Source: an uncultured Chitinophagaceae bacterium
GTDB taxonomy: Bacteria > Bacteroidota > Bacteroidia > Chitinophagales > Chitinophagaceae
Reading direction: 5' to 3'
DNA length: 15,188 nt
NCBI GenBank assembly: GCA_937996595.1
Contig: CALKVC010000043.1
Span: forward strand, 1-15,188
Shown: piece by piece, positions 7,805 through 14,115 of the stretch
Position numbering within the stretch: position 1 is the stretch's first letter
Layout: every line of letters begins with the position of its first letter
Notes under the pieces: model-generated
What the model saw: only the letters and a program-made list of their open reading frames with translations
Database searches by the model: none
Told to the model about the DNA's origin: nothing
Translations under genes and position numbers: made by a program

Positions 7805-8123
7805 GATTATTGATAATTTGATATGTTGTAACCATGCACCGCAAATTCAAATCCAAATTAAAATCAGGCAATTATGTCATGTAAAACCGGGAAATCCTGC
7901 CTGCCTTACAGGCAATCCGGGTATTTCATGCTATTGTTACAGTTCTGCCTGAATACAGCAACAGCGTATACCGTTTCATGTAAACCCCTTTTATTTCATC
8001 TTAAGTACATGGCCGTTAAATATCAGGTATATTGCCGAACCGGGGCGATTTTTTAACAAGGCTTTTGTACTTTTATAAACAGATCAGCAGACTTAAGCAT
8101 TTCATACTACCGGTATCGCATAC
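7805..8123. other. Divergent intergenic region, clpB / queG
   Basis: These 319 bases separate the diverging clpB and queG genes and should hold both promoters. On the minus strand TGAATTTG (7842-7849) is one mismatch from TAnnTTTG and about 37 bases from the clpB start. On the plus strand TACTTTTA (8068-8075) is one mismatch from it, about 48 bases before the queG start. A 6-bp hairpin sits at 7898-7914. A 60-codon open frame (7874-8056) shows no protein-like pattern and I do not call it. No RNA gene was recognised. Confidence 0.5.
7898..7914. repeat. Small inverted repeat in the clpB-queG spacer
   Basis: TGCCTG, a 5-base CCTTA spacer, then CAGGCA form a perfect 6-bp hairpin. Weaker outer pairing (CATG at 7878-7881 with CATG at 7927-7930, and GAAAT with ATTTC) extends it into a loose symmetrical structure of about 50 bases. 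There is no T-tract on either side, so a terminator is unlikely. It could be a regulator site or chance. Confidence 0.4.
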
Positions 8124-9056
8124 ATGAAAAAAAAGCAGGAGCTTTCTTTGTTTATCAAGCAGACGGCAACAGGCCTTGGGTTTGAGCATTGCGGTATTTC
8201 AAGGGCAGTTTACCTTGATGAAGATGCCAGGCGGCTCGAAAACTGGCTGCACAAAGGATTACATGGCGATATGCAGTATATGGAAAATCACTTTGACCTG
8301 CGTGTAGACCCTGCAAAACTGGTTCCGGGCGCTAAATCGGTTATTACCTTATTACTGAATTATTTTCCGGCGGAAAAACAAAATCCACAAGCTCCTAAAA
8401 TTTCAAAATATGCGTATGGCGATGATTATCATGATGTGATCAGGGGAAAATTAAAAAAGTTCCTGTCCCTTATCAGGCAGGAAGCCGGCGATATAAACGG
8501 CCGGGGCTTTGTTGACAGCGCCCCGGTTCTTGAAAGGGCCTGGGCGCAAAAAAGCGGGCTGGGGTTTATAGGAAAGAACGGGAACCTGATAAACAAAAAC
8601 AGCGGTTCGTTTTTTTTCATCGCCACATTAATACTTGACCTGGAACTCATACCGGATTTACCGCATAACAAAGACTATTGCGGAACCTGTACCCGTTGCA
8701 TTGATGCCTGCCCTACTGATGCCATCCTTCCTGAAAAAGTGATTGATGGAAGCAAATGCATATCTTACTTTACCATTGAACTGAAATCAATGCTCATACC
8801 GGATAAGATGAAAGGGACATTTGATAACTGGATGTTCGGATGCGATACCTGCCAGGATGTTTGCCCATGGAACAGGTTTTCAAAACCTGCGGATGAAAAA
8901 CGTTTTAACCCGTCACATGAAATCCTTGGTTTTTCGCTAGCCGATTGGGAAGCCCTCACGGAAGAAAATTTTAAGGCCATTTTCCGCAACTCACCCATCA
9001 AAAGGGCAAAGTACAGCGGTATCCGCCGTAACCTTACATTCCTTAAAAATGAATAG
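8124..9056 (+). CDS. queG: Epoxyqueuosine reductase
   Basis: Catalyses the last step of queuosine formation in tRNA, reducing epoxyqueuosine with cobalamin and two [4Fe-4S] clusters in the cytoplasm. The 310 residues cover the catalytic core and ferredoxin domain; the C-terminal HEAT-like extension of longer homologues (E. coli type, near 380 residues) is absent, which I believe is frequent in Bacteroidota. Seen in order: GFEHCGISRA (19-28), the conserved RGFVDSAPVLERAWA with Asp131 and then GLGFIGKNGNLI, cluster motif CGTCTRCIDACP (C186, C189, C192, C196), KCISYFTIE (C212) and CDTCQDVCPWN (C240, C243, C247). The last 8 bases overlap the anmK start, so both are probably co-transcribed and translationally coupled. 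Confidence 0.96.
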   Translation: MKKKQELSLFIKQTATGLGFEHCGISRAVYLDEDARRLENWLHKGLHGDMQYMENHFDLRVDPAKLVPGAKSVITLLLNYFPAEKQNPQAPKISKYAYGDDYHDVIRGKLKKFLSLIRQEAGDINGRGFVDSAPVLERAWAQKSGLGFIGKNGNLINKNSGSFFFIATLILDLELIPDLPHNKDYCGTCTRCIDACPTDAILPEKVIDGSKCISYFTIELKSMLIPDKMKGTFDNWMFGCDTCQDVCPWNRFSKPADEKRFNPSHEILGFSLADWEALTEENFKAIFRNSPIKRAKYSGIRRNLTFLKNE

Positions 9057-10260
9057 TAACATACAACAATTAGCTGCCCTTGCTTCAAAAAACAAACGCC
9101 GCATCATCGGGCTTATGAGTGGCACTTCATTGGATGGGTTGGATATCGCCCTTTGTGAAATAACCGGCACGGGGCATGAAACATCCGTAACAGTTAAGGA
9201 ATTTACCACTATAGCTTATGATGATGCATTCAGGAATGATATACTGGAAGTGTTTGCAAAAAGGCAAATCGATTTGCAGCAACTTTGTTTATTAAATGAA
9301 ACCATTGCCATACGCCATGCAGCCATGGTGAATGCATGCCTTGATAAATGGAATACAGACAAGTCAGCCATTGACCTTATTGCCAGCCACGGACAGACCG
9401 TATATCATTGTCCCAATAGCAAAATACCTGACGGATTAACCATTAACGGCAGTTTACAGGTTGGCGATGGAGACCACCTGGCTATGCTCACCGGCATAAT
9501 AACCATCAGCGATTTCAGGCAAAAACATTTGGCAGCAGGCGGCGAAGGGGCACCGCTGGCCCTGTATGGAGATTACCTGCTGTTCAGTAATAAAGATGAG
9601 GAAAGGATTTTGCTCAATATCGGCGGCATTGCCAACTTCACCTATCTTCCCGGAAACCTTAACAGCGAACATATCATTTGTACCGATACAGGCCCGGGCA
9701 ATACCCTGATGGATGCCTGTATGCGTTTATACTTTCCCGGTAGCCAATTTGATAAGGATGCACTGGTGGCAGGCAGGGGAAACATAAACCCGGCGCTCCT
9801 TCAAGCTTTGAATGAACACCCTTTTTTCAGTCTGCCCTTTCCTAAATCTACCGGTCAGGAAATATTTAATTTGGATTTTTTAAAAAAAGCGCTGGAAAGT
9901 TCAGGCAACAGCAACCTGTGCGTGGAAGATATTCTTTGCACTCTGAATAAGTTTACCGCAGACTGCATAGCGCTTGCCATTGAAACCAACCTGCCAGGCA
10001 CTAAAGAACTGCATATATATGCAAGTGGCGGCGGAATACACAACCCGTTATTGATGAGCTTTCTGAAAGAAAGGTTACCCAACTGCCCGGTTCATTCAAT
10101 AAAAGAACTGGGCATCGGTCCCGATGAGAAAGAAGCCGCATTGTTTGCCTTGCTGGCCAATGAATGTGTAAGCGGGAGCCCGCATGTTTTTGCTTCGAAT
10201 GGAAAATCACTGCCAGGCATGCCGGCCATTAGTATGGGTAAAATCAGCTTTCCGCGTTAG
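9049..10260 (+). CDS. anmK: Anhydro-N-acetylmuramic acid kinase
   Basis: Phosphorylates and hydrolyses 1,6-anhydro-MurNAc to MurNAc-6-phosphate in cytoplasmic peptidoglycan recycling. The 403-residue protein carries the family landmarks: GLMSGTSLDGLD (21-32, nucleotide-binding loop), SHGQTVYH (113-120), SDFR (154-157), GGEGAPL (164-170), NIGGIAN (190-196), TDTGPGNTLMD (212-222, with likely catalytic Asp213) and ASGGGIHNP near the C-terminus. An N-terminal extension of about 17 residues precedes the core, making it somewhat longer than the roughly 370-residue enterobacterial enzyme. The start ATG lies within the queG stop (ATGAATAG). Whether a MurNAc-6-P etherase is encoded elsewhere cannot be seen. 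The gene ends 2 bp from the convergent SRPBCC gene. Confidence 0.96.
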   Translation: MNSNIQQLAALASKNKRRIIGLMSGTSLDGLDIALCEITGTGHETSVTVKEFTTIAYDDAFRNDILEVFAKRQIDLQQLCLLNETIAIRHAAMVNACLDKWNTDKSAIDLIASHGQTVYHCPNSKIPDGLTINGSLQVGDGDHLAMLTGIITISDFRQKHLAAGGEGAPLALYGDYLLFSNKDEERILLNIGGIANFTYLPGNLNSEHIICTDTGPGNTLMDACMRLYFPGSQFDKDALVAGRGNINPALLQALNEHPFFSLPFPKSTGQEIFNLDFLKKALESSGNSNLCVEDILCTLNKFTADCIALAIETNLPGTKELHIYASGGGIHNPLLMSFLKERLPNCPVHSIKELGIGPDEKEAALFALLANECVSGSPHVFASNGKSLPGMPAISMGKISFPR

Positions 10261-10262
10261 CA

Positions 10263-10790
10263 TCAGGGCTGCCCTTCTACGAGCTGGCGCAGGTTATCCA
10301 ATGCCTTTTCATACCCCGGCCCGGTGATATTATCTATAAATATCCCTGAAAATTTATCCCATGGAAGCCATCCCAGCCTGGTTACCACACGCCATTCAGC
10401 CTGTACATTGTTCCGGTCATTGAGATCGGTCACCGTAATGATATTCTCGGATTCCGGCTTACCATCACGGTAAAGCGTAGCTGTAATTCTCCCAGGTTGT
10501 ACACCGGTGACAAGCAGTTTGTTTTCTTTATTTCCTGTATGCCAGGAAGCAAAAGCATTGACGCCCGAAGCGGGGTTGCTGATTTGTAACGAAACAGTAT
10601 CCTGCATGAACACGGGATGCCAGTTTTTCCAGGCCGACAGGTCTGATACCTTATCAAAAACCGTTTTAACATCAGCATGTATCACCACAGACCGCACAGT
10701 CATCACCCGTGAAGGCATCAGGAGAGAAAAAAGGGTAACTACTACAAACAGCCCCGTTACAGCCAATAAAAAACCCTTGAACATTTTCAT
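10263..10790 (-). CDS. Membrane-anchored SRPBCC (START-like) domain protein
   Basis: A 175-residue protein with an N-terminal hydrophobic segment (about 5-26, FKGFLLAVTGLFVVVTLFSL) that is an uncleaved anchor or signal sequence. A SRPBCC/polyketide-cyclase-like domain follows: RSVVIHADVKTVFDKVSDLS (33-52) and AWKNWHPVF, with the helix-grip pattern closing in GPGYEKALDNLRQLVEGQP. The fold forms a hydrophobic ligand cavity; the ligand is unknown. The start is 3 bp after the stop of the ABC-2 permease gene, so the two almost surely form an operon. It might bind a lipid or hydrophobic substrate of that transporter, but that is only inference. It converges on anmK with a 2-bp gap. Confidence 0.82.
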   Translation of the reverse strand: MKMFKGFLLAVTGLFVVVTLFSLLMPSRVMTVRSVVIHADVKTVFDKVSDLSAWKNWHPVFMQDTVSLQISNPASGVNAFASWHTGNKENKLLVTGVQPGRITATLYRDGKPESENIITVTDLNDRNNVQAEWRVVTRLGWLPWDKFSGIFIDNITGPGYEKALDNLRQLVEGQP

Positions 10791-10793
10791 AGA

Positions 10794-11915
10794 TCATTCC
10801 CATTTAAAAACTTTGATTGCGATAGCATATATAACAACCATCCATATGGCCAGTATCCCCAGTTCCTTCCAGCAATCCCACAGGTGCAAACCGGTAAATG
10901 ACAGTTTTCGCATGGCATCATTGAATTGGGTTAACGGTAAACCATAAAGGCAGATTTTCTGCAGCCATGCAGGAAACACTTCAATGGAGAAAAATGTGCC
11001 GGCCAGCAGCATCTGCGGAAATGCAAACAGGTTTATCAGCAACGGGATCGCCGTATCAGATTTTACAATGCTGCTAAAGATAAGCCCCACGCCAAGCAAA
11101 AGCAAAAGCATATAGATGGTAAGCAGGGTCATTTCCATGAATGTGAAAAAGCCATGTACCAGCGTGAACCCCATGAAGAAATACCCCATAGCAATAAGCA
11201 TCACCACATTGATAAGCTGAAATACCAGCCTGCTTATGCCGATACCCAGCAAAATGTTTATCCTGCTCACCGGCGTGGCATAAAAACGTTTCAGGATGAG
11301 TTGCTGCCTGAACTGGAAAAAGATAAACGAAATGCCAAACAAAGTGGAAAACAGCACCGAAAAACCCAGCATGCCCGGTAACACAAAATCAATATTCCGG
11401 TATTCCCTTACGGCATACACATGCGGAATAACTGCAGGCCCTGCCTGCGGTGCCAGCTTTTTTAAAGCAATGGCTCCCGTGATATTTGAAAATACCTGTT
11501 GCAGCGCCATGATAGCATTACCGCTGGCATTGGTGGAGGTGTCATAAATAACAAATCTTTCCCTGCCGGCTGAATCTGCCTGTTTACGTATAGCAACGAT
11601 GGCGGAAATCCGGTCCTTCAACAGCGCTTTCCTTCTTGCAGCGGTATCGGTACTTCCATCCGCTTTCTTAAATGAAACAATCGAAACGAGGGGATTAGCT
11701 TTTATGCTGTCGTACACTTCATTGGTTGTATCACTGTTATCAGACATGGCGATCCTGTAATGCACGCCATTGCCTTCGCCAAAAGAGCCAAAAATGAAAA
11801 TGAATATGACAGGAAATAAAAAACTGAAGAACAAGGAAGTGGGCGTACTTAAAATGGAACGGAAACTCGCCCGCAGGATGGCTAAAAAAGCTTTTAACTG
11901 GCTATACTGTTGCAT
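10794..11915 (-). CDS. ABC-2 type transporter permease subunit
   Basis: The 373-residue integral membrane protein has the ABC-2 layout: one N-terminal transmembrane segment (about 22-44, TPTSLFFSFLFPVIFIFIFG), a large soluble loop (about 45-180) with a glycine/serine-rich part, then five or six hydrophobic segments from about 180 to 370. The loop ends in YRNIDFVLPGMLGFSVLF and is followed by QLILKRFYATPVSR, a cytoplasmic coupling sequence typical of this family (LKRxxxTPVxR). The ATP-binding subunit is not adjacent: downstream is the SRPBCC gene and upstream a divergent toxin-antitoxin operon. Its substrate cannot be read from sequence; drug, lipid or polysaccharide export are all possible. 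A TAGATTTG promoter box lies about 21 bp upstream. Confidence 0.88.
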   Translation of the reverse strand: MQQYSQLKAFLAILRASFRSILSTPTSLFFSFLFPVIFIFIFGSFGEGNGVHYRIAMSDNSDTTNEVYDSIKANPLVSIVSFKKADGSTDTAARRKALLKDRISAIVAIRKQADSAGRERFVIYDTSTNASGNAIMALQQVFSNITGAIALKKLAPQAGPAVIPHVYAVREYRNIDFVLPGMLGFSVLFSTLFGISFIFFQFRQQLILKRFYATPVSRINILLGIGISRLVFQLINVVMLIAMGYFFMGFTLVHGFFTFMEMTLLTIYMLLLLLGVGLIFSSIVKSDTAIPLLINLFAFPQMLLAGTFFSIEVFPAWLQKICLYGLPLTQFNDAMRKLSFTGLHLWDCWKELGILAIWMVVIYAIAIKVFKWE

Positions 11916-11935
11916 GCATGTTATTCATTAACGGG

Positions 11936-11943
11936 CAAATCTA
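11936..11943 (-). promoter_or_regulatory. Candidate -7 box for the ABC-2 permease operon
   Basis: TAGATTTG on the minus strand is an exact match to the Bacteroidota -7 consensus TAnnTTTG. It lies about 21 bases before the permease ATG, so the leader would be short. I do not see a clear -33 TTTG. It is separate from the toxin-antitoxin operator, which begins about 35 bases away on the other side. Confidence 0.55.
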
Positions 11944-11977
11944 TAGTAAAAAATCGGAATTTCATGCCCTTTTTTAT

Positions 11978-12009
11978 GACATTTGTCGTATATTGCAACG
12001 ACAAATGTC
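11978..12009. promoter_or_regulatory. Inverted-repeat operator of the RES-Xre module
   Basis: Two perfectly complementary 12-bp arms (GACATTTGTCGT at 11978-11989 and ACGACAAATGTC at 11998-12009) flank an 8-bp spacer. Each arm contains a nearly palindromic 10-mer GACA-NN-TGTC, with the centres 22 bp apart, about two helical turns, so two repressor dimers could bind on one face. The spacer side contains TATATTGC (11989-11996), a possible -7 box that would be covered by the bound repressor. It lies 5 bp before the antitoxin ATG. Autoregulation by the antitoxin is inferred from family behaviour. Confidence 0.8.
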
Positions 12010-12014
12010 GCATC

Positions 12015-12464
12015 ATGAAAAAACTTAAACCGACAATGCCCGGTGAAAAAGCAGCAGCTCCTGTGAAAAGGCCTGCTGAAACAGTGCATTCTTACAATAC
12101 CGCCAAAAATGTTCCCCAACTAAAAGACCTAAGCTATGCAATATTTAATAAAACGGCGGTTAAAGTACCATTCACACAGGCAGAATGGGCTTCCATCCTG
12201 CATATAAGTGAACGGACACTGCAGCGATATGCAAAAAACAACGGTACATTCGCTCCCATCCATGCGGAAAGGTTTTACCATATCTGCCGGGTAATCAACC
12301 GCGGAAAAAAGGTATTTGGTAAAACAAGCCTGTTTTATGAATGGTTGCATTCGAAACCGCCCATGCTGGAAGGTGACCTGTCATTTGATTCACTCTCAAC
12401 TTTCGACGGCATGCAAAAAGTATTAACCCAATTGGGAAGAATAGAACACGGCATACTGGCATGA
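12015..12464 (+). CDS. Xre/MbcA/ParS-type antitoxin with DUF2384 toxin-binding domain
   Basis: Antitoxin of a RES-Xre module: 149 residues from the ATG at 12015. Upstream in-frame ATGs (from 11910) are rejected because they lie inside or before the operator. A basic, Pro/Ala-rich tail (1-35) comes first, then a helix-turn-helix region (about 50-75, FTQAEWASILHISERTLQRY) that would bind the inverted repeat just upstream. The C-terminal part (about 97-149) fits the Xre/MbcA/ParS toxin-binding domain: FYEWLHSKPPMLEG ... FDGMQKVLTQLGRIEHGILA, with the diagnostic LGRIEHG end. It neutralises the toxin by direct contact. The stop overlaps the toxin start (ATGA), giving coupled synthesis of antitoxin first. 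Confidence 0.92.
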   Translation: MKKLKPTMPGEKAAAPVKRPAETVHSYNTAKNVPQLKDLSYAIFNKTAVKVPFTQAEWASILHISERTLQRYAKNNGTFAPIHAERFYHICRVINRGKKVFGKTSLFYEWLHSKPPMLEGDLSFDSLSTFDGMQKVLTQLGRIEHGILA

Positions 12465-12922
12465 ACATCTACCGGCTTACATCAGGGGAATATAAAAAAG
12501 ACCTTTCCGGAAACGGATCCAGGCTTTTCGGCGGCCGGTGGAATTCCGTGGGAATGCATGCGGTTTACTGCACAGAACATATATCACTGGCGGTATTGGA
12601 GATGCTCGTACACCTGAAAAAATTCAGCCAGCCGCACAATTATCACCTGGTAACTATCAGCATCCCCGATTCAATAAAACCGGCCAGTATACAACTTTCC
12701 CGCCTGAAAAAAAACTGGAAAGATGACATCTCCTATTCACAATTCATGGGAGATGCCTTTTTAAAGCAACAGCCGTCACTGCTCCTGGCGGTGCCATCTG
12801 CGATTGTGGAAGCAGAAAATAATTTCATCATCAACCCCAAACATCCCGACATATCAAAAATTAGAATTTCATCTGCCAGGTTGTTTGAATTTGATAAACG
12901 ACTTTTACTAAGGAATGAATAA
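12461..12922 (+). CDS. RES-domain toxin (NAD+-degrading)
   Basis: Toxin of a type II module. Characterised RES toxins deplete cellular NAD+ by phosphorolysis or hydrolysis. The 153-residue protein shows the family order: YRL near the N-terminus, LFGGRWNSVG (Arg26), AVYCTEH (Tyr36), LAVLEMLVH (Glu47), LAVPSAIVEAENNFIINPKHP (Ser113, Asn residues 120-125). The R-E-S residues that name the domain are all present, so it looks intact. It is translationally coupled to the antitoxin (4-bp overlap), and its final codons overlap the folK start by 8 bp (ATGAATAA). No promoter of its own is visible. Confidence in the family is high; whether it is toxic in its host is not known from sequence. Confidence 0.92.
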   Translation: MNIYRLTSGEYKKDLSGNGSRLFGGRWNSVGMHAVYCTEHISLAVLEMLVHLKKFSQPHNYHLVTISIPDSIKPASIQLSRLKKNWKDDISYSQFMGDAFLKQQPSLLLAVPSAIVEAENNFIINPKHPDISKIRISSARLFEFDKRLLLRNE

Positions 12923-13394
12923 GATATACCTGCTCACCGGAAGCAATATGGGCGATAGCAGACTGCAACTGAAAAAAGCGGCTGCCTTCATTGAAAAAGA
13001 AATCGGGCATATAACACGGCAATCCGGCATATACCAGACCGCAGCCTGGGGAATGACCAGCCAGCCTGATTTCCTAAACCAGGTTTTAGTAGTGGAAACC
13101 GGCCTCAATGCAGCACAAACCATGAAAAAGATCCTGTCCATTGAAAAAAAAATGGGAAGGGTTAGGACCGTAAAAAACGCACCCCGTATCATTGACGTTG
13201 ATATATTATATTTCGGCAAAGAAATCATAAATGAAAAAGACCTGGTTGTTCCACACCCTGCTATCAGTCAACGGCGTTTCGTACTGGTTCCACTGAACGA
13301 ATTATCGCCCCATTTTATTCATCCCGTGCTCAACATTTCCAATCACCGTTTATTAAAGAAATGCCCGGATAAACTGGATGTGAAAAAAAAATAA
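12915..13394 (+). CDS. folK: 2-amino-4-hydroxy-6-hydroxymethyldihydropteridine pyrophosphokinase (HPPK)
   Basis: Transfers pyrophosphate from ATP to hydroxymethyl-dihydropterin, an early step in folate synthesis, in the cytoplasm. The 159 residues match the single-domain HPPK length. Motifs: YLLTGSNMGD (5-14), AAWGMTSQPDFLNQV (43-57), IEKKMGRVR (76-84), APRIIDVDILYFG (89-101; substrate/metal Asp94 and Asp96) and VPHPAISQRRFVLVPL (112-127). The start lies inside the toxin's end; no other good start is seen. It is therefore probably transcribed from the toxin-antitoxin promoter. In other Bacteroidota, folK is, as I recall, next to the following deoxynucleoside kinase, so this pairing looks ancestral and the RES-Xre pair the insert. 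Confidence 0.95.
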   Translation: MNKIYLLTGSNMGDSRLQLKKAAAFIEKEIGHITRQSGIYQTAAWGMTSQPDFLNQVLVVETGLNAAQTMKKILSIEKKMGRVRTVKNAPRIIDVDILYFGKEIINEKDLVVPHPAISQRRFVLVPLNELSPHFIHPVLNISNHRLLKKCPDKLDVKKK

Positions 13395-13415
13395 ACCGCG
13401 ATAATACGATTCCGC

Positions 13416-13423
13416 TTATTTTG
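13416..13423 (+). promoter_or_regulatory. Candidate -7 box before the deoxynucleoside kinase
   Basis: TTATTTTG differs from TAnnTTTG by one base and is followed by CAGCAG and the ATG at 13430. The spacing implies a leaderless or nearly leaderless transcript, a layout I associate with this phylum (TTTGCA close to the start). A -33 box is not evident. It would give the kinase a source of mRNA separate from the toxin-antitoxin operon. Confidence 0.4.
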
Positions 13424-13429
13424 CAGCAG

Positions 13430-14062
13430 ATGAAGTATAATTTTATAACCATTGAAGGAAACATCGGAGCAGGAAAAACTACCCTTTCACACCTGCTGAG
13501 CAAACATTTTCAGGCAAGGCTGATATTGGAAGAATTCGCAGACAACCCCTTCCTGCCAAAATTTTACGAAAAACCCGACCAATATGCTTTTCCCCTTGAA
13601 CTCTTTTTCATGGCCGAAAGGTATAAACAACTGAAAGACCTGTTACAGACCAAAGAACTTTTTCAAACCGTAACCATCTCGGACTACCTTTTTACCAAAT
13701 GCCTCTTATTTGCCAAGGTAAACTTACCAGATGAGGAATTCAGGCTGTACCAGAAACTGTTCGACATCATCAACCCGCAAATCATTCAGCCGGATATACT
13801 AATCTACCTGCATTCGCCTGTTAGCAAACTGCAGGAAAACATACGCAAAAGGAACCGCACCTATGAACAGGCCATCCCAAATGATTACCTGTTCAGCCTG
13901 CAGGAAACCTATACGGCATATATAAAACAACATAACATCAAAACACTTTTCGTTGATACCAGCCATGCCGATTTCCTGGGAAATGAAGCACACCTGAATA
14001 CCATCATTGAAGCTTTAAATAAGGATTATGGAGAAGGACAGCATTTTATAAGCCTGCCATAA
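13430..14062 (+). CDS. Deoxynucleoside kinase family protein
   Basis: Phosphorylates a deoxynucleoside at the 5' position in nucleotide salvage. The ATG at 13430 gives 210 residues; a TTG three codons upstream is less likely. Motifs are those of the dCK/dGK/TK2-like family: P-loop GNIGAGKT (10-17), LILEEF (31-36, catalytic Glu), LFFMAERYKQL (58-68), TISDYLFTK (82-90, in place of the DRS motif), PDILIYLHSP (121-130) and lid ENIRKRNRTYE (136-146) with its Arg-rich segment. The specific base preference cannot be read. It follows folK after 35 bp with a possible own promoter. Confidence 0.93.
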   Translation: MKYNFITIEGNIGAGKTTLSHLLSKHFQARLILEEFADNPFLPKFYEKPDQYAFPLELFFMAERYKQLKDLLQTKELFQTVTISDYLFTKCLLFAKVNLPDEEFRLYQKLFDIINPQIIQPDILIYLHSPVSKLQENIRKRNRTYEQAIPNDYLFSLQETYTAYIKQHNIKTLFVDTSHADFLGNEAHLNTIIEALNKDYGEGQHFISLP

Positions 14063-14087
14063 ATTTTTATGAGGCATGATTAGAATT

Positions 14088-14095
14088 TATATTTG
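14088..14095 (+). promoter_or_regulatory. Candidate -7 box of the MFS gene
   Basis: TATATTTG is an exact TAnnTTTG match, 20 bases before the TTG chosen as start. An AT-rich stretch (TTTTTA around 14065) lies at about the right distance for a -33 element, but TTTG itself is not there. Confidence 0.6.
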
Positions 14096-14115
14096 TAAAA
14101 AAACAACCTAATTCA

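Noticed and set aside
7874..8056. Small 60-codon plus-strand ORF between clpB and queG
   Set aside because: No protein-like pattern or ribosome binding site, and it overlaps the likely promoter region.
11910..12014. Upstream ATG starts for the antitoxin
   Set aside because: They lie in or before the inverted repeat and promoter box, and the added peptide is not part of the antitoxin family.
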